Positions 1 through 5,754 of a stretch of 5,754 nt of DNA are shown here, in pieces. The notes below the pieces were generated by a model that was not told the DNA's origin, did not search any database, and worked only from the letters and a program-made list of their open reading frames with translations. Position numbers and translations under genes: made by a program. Position 1 is the stretch's first letter. The number at the start of each line of letters is the position of its first letter. The DNA comes from Alphaproteobacteria bacterium (GTDB lineage Bacteria; Pseudomonadota; Alphaproteobacteria; Micropepsales; Micropepsaceae): NCBI GenBank assembly GCA_026400305.1, contig JAPLPI010000278.1, positions 1-5,754 on the forward strand. Reading direction: 5' to 3'.

Positions 1-663
1 GCGCACAGTCACTTCCAGGGTGACAGCCAGCATGCCTTCAGAGCCGATGATCAAGGGCAACAAATCAAGCCCTGGCGCATCCAAGGCGTCGCTTCCGAAG
101 GTGACCGCTTGACCCGAAATGGTGAAGCCTCGAACTTTCAAAACATTGTGAGCGGTCAAGCCATATTTGAGGCAATGCACACCACCAGAATTTTCTGCCA
201 CATTGCCGCCGATGCTGCAGGCGACCTGGCTGGAAGGATCGGGCGCGTAATAGAAGCCATTGGCTTCCACCGCCTTGGTGATGTTGAGGTTGGTGACGCC
301 GGGCTCGACCGTGACGCAGCCATTCTCGTAATCGATATCCAAGATGCGCTTCATGCGCCCCATGCCGATCAGAATGCCATCTTCACGCGGCAGCGCACCG
401 CCCGACAGCGAGGTGCCCGAACCGCGCGGCACGATGGGCACGCCTTCGGCATGGGAAAATTTCAGGATCTCGCTGACCTGTTCGCGGGTTGACGGCAGCA
501 CGCAGACCAAAGGCGTCTGGTGATAGGCGCTGAGGGCATCGGAATCGAAGGTGGCCAGGCCGGATTTATCGGCCACCACGCCATCGGGCACGATGGCGCG
601 CAGCGCCGCGACGATCTCGGCGCGGCGGGCGACTATCTTGGAATCGGTCGGAGGAAGAAGCAT
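1..663 (-). CDS. glcD: Glycolate oxidase FAD-binding subunit GlcD, N-terminal part (runs off left edge)
   Basis: FAD-linked oxidase subunit that oxidises glycolate to glyoxylate together with GlcE and GlcF, at the cytoplasmic side of the membrane. The first 221 residues are visible; family members are near 500, so over half is missing, including the C-terminal oxidase domain. Seen: the FAD-binding PP-loop-type segment VPRGSGTSLSGGALP at residues 78-92, PDPSSQ at 141-146, and the signature GGNVAENSGGVHCLKYGLT at 152-170, which closely matches my memory of E. coli GlcD. The segment ends at LIIGSEGMLAVTLEVTVR. The start is the ATG at 663, with an AGACAGG-like ribosome site just upstream and no other in-frame ATG up to the rpmJ stop. 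rpmJ lies 29 bases upstream on the same strand, so cotranscription is possible. D-lactate dehydrogenases and other FAD-linked oxidases are relatives, but the signature favours GlcD. Confidence 0.9.
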   Translation of the reverse strand, partial: MLLPPTDSKIVARRAEIVAALRAIVPDGVVADKSGLATFDSDALSAYHQTPLVCVLPSTREQVSEILKFSHAEGVPIVPRGSGTSLSGGALPREDGILIGMGRMKRILDIDYENGCVTVEPGVTNLNITKAVEANGFYYAPDPSSQVACSIGGNVAENSGGVHCLKYGLTAHNVLKVRGFTISGQAVTFGSDALDAPGLDLLPLIIGSEGMLAVTLEVTVR

Positions 664-692
664 GCGCCTGTCTTTCGGGGGCGCAGTATCGC

Positions 693-818
693 TTAACCCT
701 GGCGGGCTTTGAACCGGGGATTCTTCTTGTTGATCACGTAGACGCGACCCTTGCGGCGGATTACGCGGCAGTCCTTGTCACGCTTCTTGAGCGACCGGAG
801 GGAGTTGCGAACCTTCAT
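693..818 (-). CDS. rpmJ: 50S ribosomal protein L36
   Basis: Small basic protein of the large ribosomal subunit, 41 residues, starting [17 protein letters not shown] and ending NPRFKARQG. It is too short for usual ORF cut-offs but unmistakable. It has a single cysteine (C17) and lacks the four-ligand zinc ribbon, so it is the zinc-independent (C-minus) form; in Alphaproteobacteria this is commonly the only L36. The start at 818 is supported by AAAGG (complement of 826-830), seven bases upstream. A minus-strand promoter with a perfect TTGACA lies just upstream. glcD follows after 29 bases with no clear terminator between, so some readthrough into glcD is plausible. Many lysine and arginine residues fit an rRNA-binding role. 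Identification is from sequence recall, without a database search. Confidence 0.96.
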   Translation of the reverse strand: MKVRNSLRSLKKRDKDCRVIRRKGRVYVINKKNPRFKARQG

Positions 819-843
819 GACACTGCCTTTTTTGAAGCCAATT

Positions 844-879
844 CGGCCCCAAAGGCCGTCTTCCGCGAGAGGCGCGGAA
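844..879 (-). other. Two adjacent perfect hairpins at the rpmJ leader
   Basis: TTCCGCG (861-867) and CGCGGAA (873-879) pair perfectly over seven bases around a five-base loop. Immediately beside them CGGCC (844-848) and GGCCG (854-858) pair over five bases around a five-base loop. No T run follows on either strand, so a classic terminator is unlikely. The promoter call puts the start near 873, so the second hairpin would sit in the leader and the first would overlap the start point. A role in mRNA stability or translation control is only a possibility. Confidence 0.35.
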
Positions 880-906
880 ACTATGCAAGGCCCCCACCAC
901 TGTCAA
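880..906 (-). promoter_or_regulatory. Likely sigma-70-type promoter of rpmJ
   Basis: Read on the minus strand, 906-901 is a perfect TTGACA -35 box. CATAGT at 885-880 matches four of six -10 positions with a 15-base spacer; TAGTTT, two bases further on, gives the ideal 17-base spacer but only three matches. Transcription would start near 873, leaving an untranslated leader of about 55 bases. A T-rich stretch lies further upstream and could act as an UP-like element. Confidence 0.5.
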
Positions 907-922
907 CCCGGCAAATAGGAGC

Positions 923-942
923 AAAAAAGGCGGTTTTCCGCC
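923..942 (-). terminator. Terminator-like hairpin facing rpmJ
   Basis: Read on the minus strand, GGCGG, loop AAAA and CCGCC (942-929) form a five-pair all-GC stem followed by six T (928-923), the layout of a small rho-independent terminator. No minus-strand gene immediately precedes it, so its job might be to stop antisense transcription coming out of the transglycosylase gene before the rpmJ promoter. The stem is short. The same bases also belong to a series of phased A/T tracts, so the resemblance may be incidental. Confidence 0.35.
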
Positions 943-975
943 AAAAATTGCCGAAAAACCGTGTAGGCTGTGAGT

Positions 976-1053
976 ATGACGCGCCGATAGCGCCCCTTCT
1001 CCGGCCTGCAGCGGCTGACCGCCCTGTGCGGCACCCTGGTGGCGGTGGCCTGC
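976..1053 (+). other. Lipoprotein signal peptide of the transglycosylase, interrupted by TAG
   Basis: From ATG 976, in frame with the transglycosylase, the codons read MTRR, then TAG at 988-990, then RPFSGLQRLTALCGTLVAVAC. Ignoring the stop, this is a textbook lipoprotein signal: a basic N-region, a hydrophobic stretch and a lipobox-like AVAC with the cysteine at codon 26 (1051-1053). GTAGGCT at 963-969 places AGG eight bases before the ATG; the same seven bases precede the start of the metallophosphoesterase at similar spacing. The TAG is one base from CAG (Gln), AAG (Lys) or TGG (Trp). Between the stop and GTG 1039 only CTG codons (1006, 1015, 1024, 1036) could serve as starts. Confidence 0.6.
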
Positions 1054-2274
1054 GCCACCACCGCGCCCAAGCCTACCCCACCGGCCCCGCCCGCGGTTTC
1101 CATCCCTATCACCCCGCTCCCCGCCAAGCCCACCTCGGGGGACCCCAAGTTCGACGCCTTCCTGGGACAGGCACGCATCACCGCCCTGGGCCAGGGGATT
1201 ACGGCAGCGACGTTCGACAGCGCCACGGCGGGCCTGCGGCCCATTGCCAGCATCGCCGCCATGAACGCCAACCAGCCGGAATTTTCCAAGCCGGTCTGGG
1301 CGTATCTGGATTCGGCAGTGTCGGCGCGGCGCGTGAAGGACGCGCAGCTGATGCTGGCGCGCCATGGCGATGTGCTGGCGCGTATCGAAGCCAGCAGCGG
1401 CGTGCCCAAGGAGATCCTCGTTGCGGTCTGGGGCATGGAGACCGACTACGGCGCCGACAATGGCAGCATGAACATCTTCGCGGCGCTGGCGACATTGGCC
1501 TATGACGGGCCGCGCGCCGATTATGCCAGGCCGGAATTCTTCGCGGCGCTTAAGATTTACCAGGATCAGCATTATGCGTTGAGCCAGATGACGGCGAGCT
1601 GGGCCGGCGCGTTCGGCCAGACACAGTTCACCCCCACCACCTTCCTGAAATATGCCGCCGATGGCGATGGCGACGGGCAGATCGACCTGTGGCGCTCGGC
1701 GCCCGATGCGCTGGCGTCCGCGGCGCAGCTGCTGGCCGATCAGGGGTGGCAGAAGGGTCAGCCCTGGGGCTTTGAAGTGAAGCTGTCCGCGAACTTTGCT
1801 TATGAAGATGCCGGCGCCGACACCCGGAAGCCGCTGGGCGAATGGCGTGCGCGCGGCGTGAAGACGGTGAGTAGCGCAGCGCTGCCGAGCGGCAGCGACA
1901 GTGCGGCGATCTATCTGCCTGCGGGGGCGCATGGTCCCGCCTTCATGCTGTTCCCCAATTTCAACGTGATCCTGAAATACAACAATGCCGCCAGTTATGC
2001 CCTGGCCGTGGCGCTGCTAGCCGACCGCATGACCGGCGGCGATGGCGTGAAACAGGCCTGGCCGCGGGGCGAGCGCGCCCTGTCGCGCAATGAACGCATA
2101 AGTTTCCAGGCAGATCTCAACAAGGCCGGCTTTGACTGCGGCACGCCCGATGGCGTCCTGGGCCGCAAGACCCGCAGCGCCCTGCGCCAGTACCAGAAAG
2201 CGCATAGCCTTGCCGCCGACGGCTTTCCCACCGCGGCGCTGATGGACGGGCTAGAAAAGGATGCCGCGCGTTAG
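1039..2274 (+). CDS. Lytic murein transglycosylase, MltB (Slt35) family, with peptidoglycan-binding domain
   Basis: Cleaves the MurNAc-GlcNAc bond of peptidoglycan to give 1,6-anhydro ends, acting in the periplasm, usually as an outer-membrane lipoprotein. From GTG 1039 it is 411 residues. A Pro/Ala-rich linker covers about 7-33, followed by the SLT_2 catalytic domain at about 35-340. The likely catalytic Glu is E134 in VWGMETDYG, and SWAGAFGQTQF at 187-197 is the conserved cleft motif. DGDGDGQIDLW at 208-218 matches the EF-hand-like calcium loop known in E. coli Slt35. A PG_binding_1 domain covers about 351-405 (FQADLNKAGF, DGVLGRKTRSALRQYQ). GTG 1039 is only the longest clean ORF: it puts the lipobox cysteine at residue 5 and leaves no signal peptide. 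The natural start is probably ATG 976, cut by TAG 988, or else a CTG such as 1006. The fold is intact, but export is doubtful as the sequence stands. Confidence 0.9.
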   Translation: MAVACATTAPKPTPPAPPAVSIPITPLPAKPTSGDPKFDAFLGQARITALGQGITAATFDSATAGLRPIASIAAMNANQPEFSKPVWAYLDSAVSARRVKDAQLMLARHGDVLARIEASSGVPKEILVAVWGMETDYGADNGSMNIFAALATLAYDGPRADYARPEFFAALKIYQDQHYALSQMTASWAGAFGQTQFTPTTFLKYAADGDGDGQIDLWRSAPDALASAAQLLADQGWQKGQPWGFEVKLSANFAYEDAGADTRKPLGEWRARGVKTVSSAALPSGSDSAAIYLPAGAHGPAFMLFPNFNVILKYNNAASYALAVALLADRMTGGDGVKQAWPRGERALSRNERISFQADLNKAGFDCGTPDGVLGRKTRSALRQYQKAHSLAADGFPTAALMDGLEKDAAR

Positions 2275-2337
2275 CGGATTTTCTTGAAGCGGATCTGGCT
2301 GGTGTCGCTGCGGCCATCGGCACCCATCAGCGCGAGA
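2271..2337 (-). pseudogene. Possible 3' remnant of an unidentified gene
   Basis: On the minus strand the last codons before a TAA at 2273-2271 read LALMGADGRSDTSQIRFKKIR. Fourteen of the last 17 sense codons end in G or C, as expected for coding sequence here. The TAA overlaps the transglycosylase TAG in the four bases TTAG, the usual arrangement of convergent neighbours. Upstream the frame loses its coding look near the GAATTC at 2336-2341 and meets a stop after about 17 more codons, with no proper start. The RFKKIR-type ending recalls secreted glycan-hydrolase-like proteins, but I cannot assign a family. The opposite strand is also G/C-rich at third positions, so codon bias does not prove it. 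The rest of the gap up to 2415 shows nothing I can identify. Confidence 0.25.
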
Positions 2338-2415
2338 ATTCTAGTGCAAGCACGTGCGCGAATCGCGGCGGGACGATGACAAAGCGGTGAGTAGAATTAC
2401 GCTTGCGAAAATAAT

Positions 2416-3654
2416 TTACGCCGGGCAGTCGAGACGGCGGTTGGCGAAGCGGCAGGTGCGGGTTTTGGCGCCCTCTGAATCATACAGGTCGATGGTCCAG
2501 CCATCGCCACTGCGGGTCATCAGCAGGAAGCCAAAGCCGCCAACTGACAGGCCGTCCAGCACCTTGACGCCGGTATGGCCCAGGAACTGGCTGCCGCGCA
2601 GGTTCATCGGGGTCATGTCCAGCTTGTCGCCGCCATTGCCGGCCACGATCTGGGGCGGCACGTCGTTGTTGTAGTTTATGCTCTCGAAGGTATGGATATG
2701 GCCGGACAGCATCAGCTCGACCGGACGCGGGATCAGGCCTGCGCCCTTGACGGCATTGAGGTTGGAGCCTTCCATCAGGGTGAGGTTGCCGCCGATGGGA
2801 ATACCGAGCGGTCCGGTGATCGCTGCCCAGGTCGGCCGGTGATGGATCAGCCAGACCGGCGCCTTCGCCTTGGCCAGCCCCCCCAACTCGCCAGCATAGG
2901 TGCGGGCGACGGCGCGATTCAGGCCGGTTTCACCCGAGACGGCATCGTCCAGCACCGCCAGGGTCAGCGGCCCGGCTGCCACGGTATAGAGCGGGTCATG
3001 CACGGTGCAGGGCTCGGCCACGCCGGACCCTTGCAGGCGTTCCCACCCTGCGCCGGCGCGGCTGCAGTCTTCATGATTGCCGCGCACCAGGACGATGGGC
3101 GCCGATGCCAACAGTGGTACGGCAGGTGTGTAGAAGTCCGCCTGCCAGGTGATCCAGTTGTCGCCCCAGGGCGAGCCGGCGCAGCCGGCATTGCCGGCCG
3201 GACAGGCGCTTTCGCGGTAGAGATAATCGCCGACATGGATGATCAGGTCGGGCTTGAGCCCGGCAGCGGCGGCGGCCAGTTGCGGGAAAGGCCATTGGGC
3301 AGGATCGTTGCAGGCCTGCAGCGCCGCACCTTTGATGCGGCAACCGGTATCGCCCAGCACCAGGATGCGCTGGGGATCGGCCACCGGCACCGGCAAGGTG
3401 ATGCCCGCCACAGTGGCGCTGGCCATACCGGCAGGGATCGGTGTGGCGCAGACCAGCGGGAAGTTTGCATTGGCGGGCGCGCGCATCGTCATCGGCGCAT
3501 CACCCTTGGGCGTGCGCAGGACGGGGCAAGCTTCTTCACCAGTGACCAGCCGCGCCTCATAGCCGGTAGCGGTAGCCTGGACCCACGCACTGTCGGCGGC
3601 ATGGGCCGAAACGGGCAGCAGAAACAGAAGAGCAAGAAGCGCGTGCTTTTTCAT
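2416..3654 (-). CDS. Secreted calcineurin-like metallophosphoesterase
   Basis: Predicted dinuclear-metal phosphatase (Metallophos superfamily) exported by Sec; 412 residues. Seen: a signal peptide at 1-19 (MKKHALLALLFLLPVSAHA) with cleavage expected after AHA. The metal and active-site blocks occur in the expected order: GDTG with D102, GDYLY with D143 and Y144, GNHE with N193 and H194, IHHRPTW with H271/H272, and SGHIHTF with H319 and H321. The full set suggests an active enzyme, and GDYLY and GHIH resemble purple acid phosphatases and phosphodiesterases. There are ten cysteines (43, 69, 105, 115, 151, 158, 197, 216, 401, 410), an even number that fits disulfides in an oxidising compartment. 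The start at 3654 is fixed by the signal peptide; the ribosome site is weak (GTAGGCT). It lies 28 bases after the TonB-dependent receptor stop, on the same strand, so it is probably the second gene of that operon. The substrate is unknown; organic phosphate esters are a guess. Confidence 0.9.
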   Translation of the reverse strand: MKKHALLALLFLLPVSAHAADSAWVQATATGYEARLVTGEEACPVLRTPKGDAPMTMRAPANANFPLVCATPIPAGMASATVAGITLPVPVADPQRILVLGDTGCRIKGAALQACNDPAQWPFPQLAAAAAGLKPDLIIHVGDYLYRESACPAGNAGCAGSPWGDNWITWQADFYTPAVPLLASAPIVLVRGNHEDCSRAGAGWERLQGSGVAEPCTVHDPLYTVAAGPLTLAVLDDAVSGETGLNRAVARTYAGELGGLAKAKAPVWLIHHRPTWAAITGPLGIPIGGNLTLMEGSNLNAVKGAGLIPRPVELMLSGHIHTFESINYNNDVPPQIVAGNGGDKLDMTPMNLRGSQFLGHTGVKVLDGLSVGGFGFLLMTRSGDGWTIDLYDSEGAKTRTCRFANRRLDCPA

Positions 3655-3682
3655 GGCGGGGAGCCTACCCGGCGGCTAAGCG

Positions 3683-5754
3683 CTAGAACAACCGCTTGAA
3701 GGTGACTTTCCAGAAACGCCCGATGCCCGGCAGGGCGCTGAGATTGGCGTAGGTATCAGCGCCGGGGGTGAAATAACGCTCGTCGCCTAGATTGTTCACA
3801 TTCACATCGCCTTCCCACACATCCCATTGGGCAAAACCGCTGGCATTGAGGGTGACATAGGAGGGATAGAAGATGGGACCCGGCACGGTTTGCTGGGTGT
3901 GACCGACATAGGTGCCGCCGAAGGTTGCGCCCCATACGCCCCAGGACTGCGCATCGCTCGTCCAGGTGAGATAAGGGCTGATCACGGCATGCGGCACCAG
4001 CGTGTCTTCATAATCACCGCCGCGCCCCGGCAGGCTCGAAAAGTCGAACACGACATAGCTGCCGCCAAAGCCATTCTGTGGGGTCACGCCATAGGTGCGC
4101 GCCGGCACATAGGAGAAGCTGCGGTCCGGGCCCTTGATGGCTGTGTGCTGCAGCGACGCCGCCAGGGTCATGCTGAGATTGGGCGTGGCGACATAGCGCA
4201 ATTCCAGCTCGGCGCCCTTGGCGCGGGTGCCGCGCACGCTGGTGACGCCGCCGCCCTGCACCAGCTGGGTGCGTTTCTGGACGTACCAGTCGAGACTCCC
4301 CTGCAGGTGATCGTCCAGGGCGGTGAACTTCACACCGGCTTCGTTCAGGAAGCTGTTCGATAGCCAGGCATTGCCGGCCAGCAGGCTGGTGGACACCTGG
4401 CTGGCCTGGCCGACCTCCAGTGCCGAAGACTTGGCGCTGGTGACATAGGGCACAAGACCCCACGGCGTTTTGTAAGACAGCGACACAGAATAAGTGAAAC
4501 GCCCGTCATGGCCGCGGGCCGAGCCCGGCTCATAGGCCAGCACACCGGCATCCACCGAGCGCACGGTGTAATCGTCATAGCGGCCGCCCACTGTCAGATC
4601 GAGGTGATCGTCCCAGACAAGATCGCTGGTGACGAACGCACCGGCATCGGATGTGTTGGTGCGGACGTCACTTTCCCAACCCAGGCCCACCATACCGGCC
4701 GAATCCACATTGAAGGGCGAGTCGATGATGTCGTTTGCCGCCGACCCCTGTGAGATATCGCGCCGGTCCAGGGCGATGACGCCGCTGTTGAAACTCTCTT
4801 TGCCGATGGCGTGAACATTACGATATGAGCCGCCCGCGACTGTCTGGGTTTTGAGCAGGCCAAAGTCGCGCTTCAGGTCATAGCGCAGCCGCGCCTCGCC
4901 GATCTGGGTGCGATAGGAGCCGGGAAAGCCGTAAGAAACAAACCGGGCATTCTCCAGCGTGTCGCCGAACAGCTGCAGGCGCAGGCTTTGGCCGTCGCCC
5001 AGGACCTTGGCCGCTTCCAGAATGGCGGTGTGGGTGGCGGTGCCGGAAAAATCCACGCCCCTGGCGATATAGACGGTGCGCGGATCGATCGTGGTGGTAC
5101 CCGGGCCGGTGTCCAGCTTGTGCGCGGCGTCGTTGCATCCCGCGCAGGCCAGCGCCACGAATTTTGGATCGAAGAAATAAGGATTGCCACCAAGCTCGTT
5201 CAGGGTCAGGCGGCCATTCCCGTCGACGTCCTTGAGCGAGGTGTTGCGGCCGGTGATGTAGGTGCCGTTGTCGATCAGCGCCTGGGTCAGCCGGTTCCAG
5301 CCCGGCGTCTGCACGTCACCGTTGGAGTGATAGTACATATAGTCGGCGGCAAAGGACCAATCCCCGTCTGCCAGGTTGCCGGACAATTCCACCAGCTGGT
5401 GGCTGGGATGGATGCCGCGATAGAAGCTGAAACTGTCATCCACCTCGCCATAGGCGTGGATGCCGCCGCCCGCTCCACCGATATCGACCGGCGCGCTGAT
5501 CTGGGCGGTGACGTTCCGCTTGGAATAGCTGCCATAGGTGACGGTGACTTCGCCGCCCGGCGCGTCACTGGCGGCAGTGGATTTGGGGATGAAATTGACC
5601 AGCCCGCCCACTTTGCCCGCGCCATAGATGGGCGATGGCGGCCCGCGCAGGATCTCGATCCCGGCTGCATCGCTGAGCGCCGTGGAGTAAGTGCCGCGAT
5701 TTTCAGCCCGCTTGAAGCCGCGGAAATAATTCTCCGCCAGGGTACCGCGCAGCG
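3683..5754 (-). CDS. TonB-dependent outer-membrane receptor, N-terminus missing (runs off right edge)
   Basis: Outer-membrane barrel that takes up a scarce ligand using TonB-ExbBD energy. The frame is open to the window edge, giving 689 residues. It begins inside the plug with LRGTLAENYFRGFKRAENRG, and EILRGPPSPIYGAGKVGGLVNF at about 33-54 is the end of the plug. The barrel follows, ending with NVNNLGDERYF and a terminal FKRLF whose last phenylalanine is the usual assembly signal. The signal peptide, TonB box and early plug, perhaps 100-150 residues, lie outside. The GTG at 5611 is an internal valine of the plug, not a start. Oddities: a perfect EF-hand loop DVDGNGRLTLNE at 175-186 and the only two cysteines in a CAGC motif at 203-206, both probably in the same outer loop. 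The plug is siderophore-receptor-like, but the partner phosphatase gene suggests the ligand may be a phosphate ester or metal complex. The substrate is not determinable here. Confidence 0.92.
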   Translation of the reverse strand, partial: LRGTLAENYFRGFKRAENRGTYSTALSDAAGIEILRGPPSPIYGAGKVGGLVNFIPKSTAASDAPGGEVTVTYGSYSKRNVTAQISAPVDIGGAGGGIHAYGEVDDSFSFYRGIHPSHQLVELSGNLADGDWSFAADYMYYHSNGDVQTPGWNRLTQALIDNGTYITGRNTSLKDVDGNGRLTLNELGGNPYFFDPKFVALACAGCNDAAHKLDTGPGTTTIDPRTVYIARGVDFSGTATHTAILEAAKVLGDGQSLRLQLFGDTLENARFVSYGFPGSYRTQIGEARLRYDLKRDFGLLKTQTVAGGSYRNVHAIGKESFNSGVIALDRRDISQGSAANDIIDSPFNVDSAGMVGLGWESDVRTNTSDAGAFVTSDLVWDDHLDLTVGGRYDDYTVRSVDAGVLAYEPGSARGHDGRFTYSVSLSYKTPWGLVPYVTSAKSSALEVGQASQVSTSLLAGNAWLSNSFLNEAGVKFTALDDHLQGSLDWYVQKRTQLVQGGGVTSVRGTRAKGAELELRYVATPNLSMTLAASLQHTAIKGPDRSFSYVPARTYGVTPQNGFGGSYVVFDFSSLPGRGGDYEDTLVPHAVISPYLTWTSDAQSWGVWGATFGGTYVGHTQQTVPGPIFYPSYVTLNASGFAQWDVWEGDVNVNNLGDERYFTPGADTYANLSALPGIGRFWKVTFKRLF

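Noticed and set aside
109..492. Plus-strand ORF of 127 codons opposite glcD
   Set aside because: It is antisense to the highly conserved GlcD FAD-binding region, with no domain of its own.
948..1505. Plus-strand ORF of 185 codons starting at a TTG, considered as an alternative 5' end for the transglycosylase
   Set aside because: It is in a different frame from the enzyme, encodes no signal peptide, and consists of Arg/Pro/His-rich out-of-frame sequence. It does not restore the signal peptide.
778..1932. Long minus-strand ORF of 384 codons opposite the transglycosylase
   Set aside because: It is antisense to a gene with clear catalytic and binding motifs. Its composition is extremely Arg/Gly/His-rich, it also overlaps the rpmJ start, and it has no recognisable domain. 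This is typical of an antisense frame in GC-rich DNA.
2350..2357. GCACGTGC palindrome in the gap before the phosphatase gene end, considered as an operator
   Set aside because: It is a single eight-base palindrome with no nearby promoter facing a gene start, in a convergent region where regulation is not expected.
2575..3699. Plus-strand ORF of 374 codons opposite the metallophosphoesterase
   Set aside because: The opposite frame carries the full ordered set of metallophosphoesterase motifs and a signal peptide; this frame shows no domain and biased composition.
3827..4363. Plus-strand ORF of 178 codons opposite the TonB-dependent receptor
   Set aside because: It is antisense to barrel strands of the receptor and has no recognisable domain or signal.

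Overview
The window is a GC-rich bacterial chromosome segment that looks alphaproteobacterial. The pointers are a stand-alone 41-residue L36 of the cysteine-poor type common in that class, an MltB-type lytic transglycosylase with a C-terminal peptidoglycan-binding domain, and a TonB-dependent receptor typical of Caulobacterales, Sphingomonadales and relatives. I cannot name the genus. The picture is core housekeeping plus cell-envelope genes. I see no tRNA, rRNA, insertion sequence, CRISPR array or phage gene.

Left part (1-818, minus strand): rpmJ (ribosomal protein L36) is followed after 29 bases by the 5' part of glcD, the FAD-binding subunit of glycolate oxidase, which runs off the left edge. 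Middle (819-2274): a divergent intergenic region carries a good minus-strand promoter for rpmJ, small hairpins and helically phased A/T tracts. A plus-strand lytic murein transglycosylase gene follows. Its apparent lipoprotein signal peptide, starting at ATG 976, is interrupted by an in-frame TAG at codon 5. The longest clean ORF starts at GTG 1039 and lacks a signal peptide.

Right part (2275-5754, minus strand): a short intergenic region may hold the last codons of a lost gene. Next come a secreted calcineurin-like metallophosphoesterase and, 28 bases upstream of it, a TonB-dependent outer-membrane receptor whose N-terminus lies beyond the right edge. Receptor and phosphatase probably form one transcription unit. 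A reasonable inference is periplasmic or surface hydrolysis of a phosphate ester coupled to active uptake across the outer membrane, but the substrate cannot be read from the sequence.

Nothing here amounts to a clearly new multi-gene system. The points most worth a second look are the amber codon in the transglycosylase signal peptide, a canonical EF-hand loop plus a lone CxxC pair inside the receptor barrel, and the curved-DNA-like region between the divergent genes.
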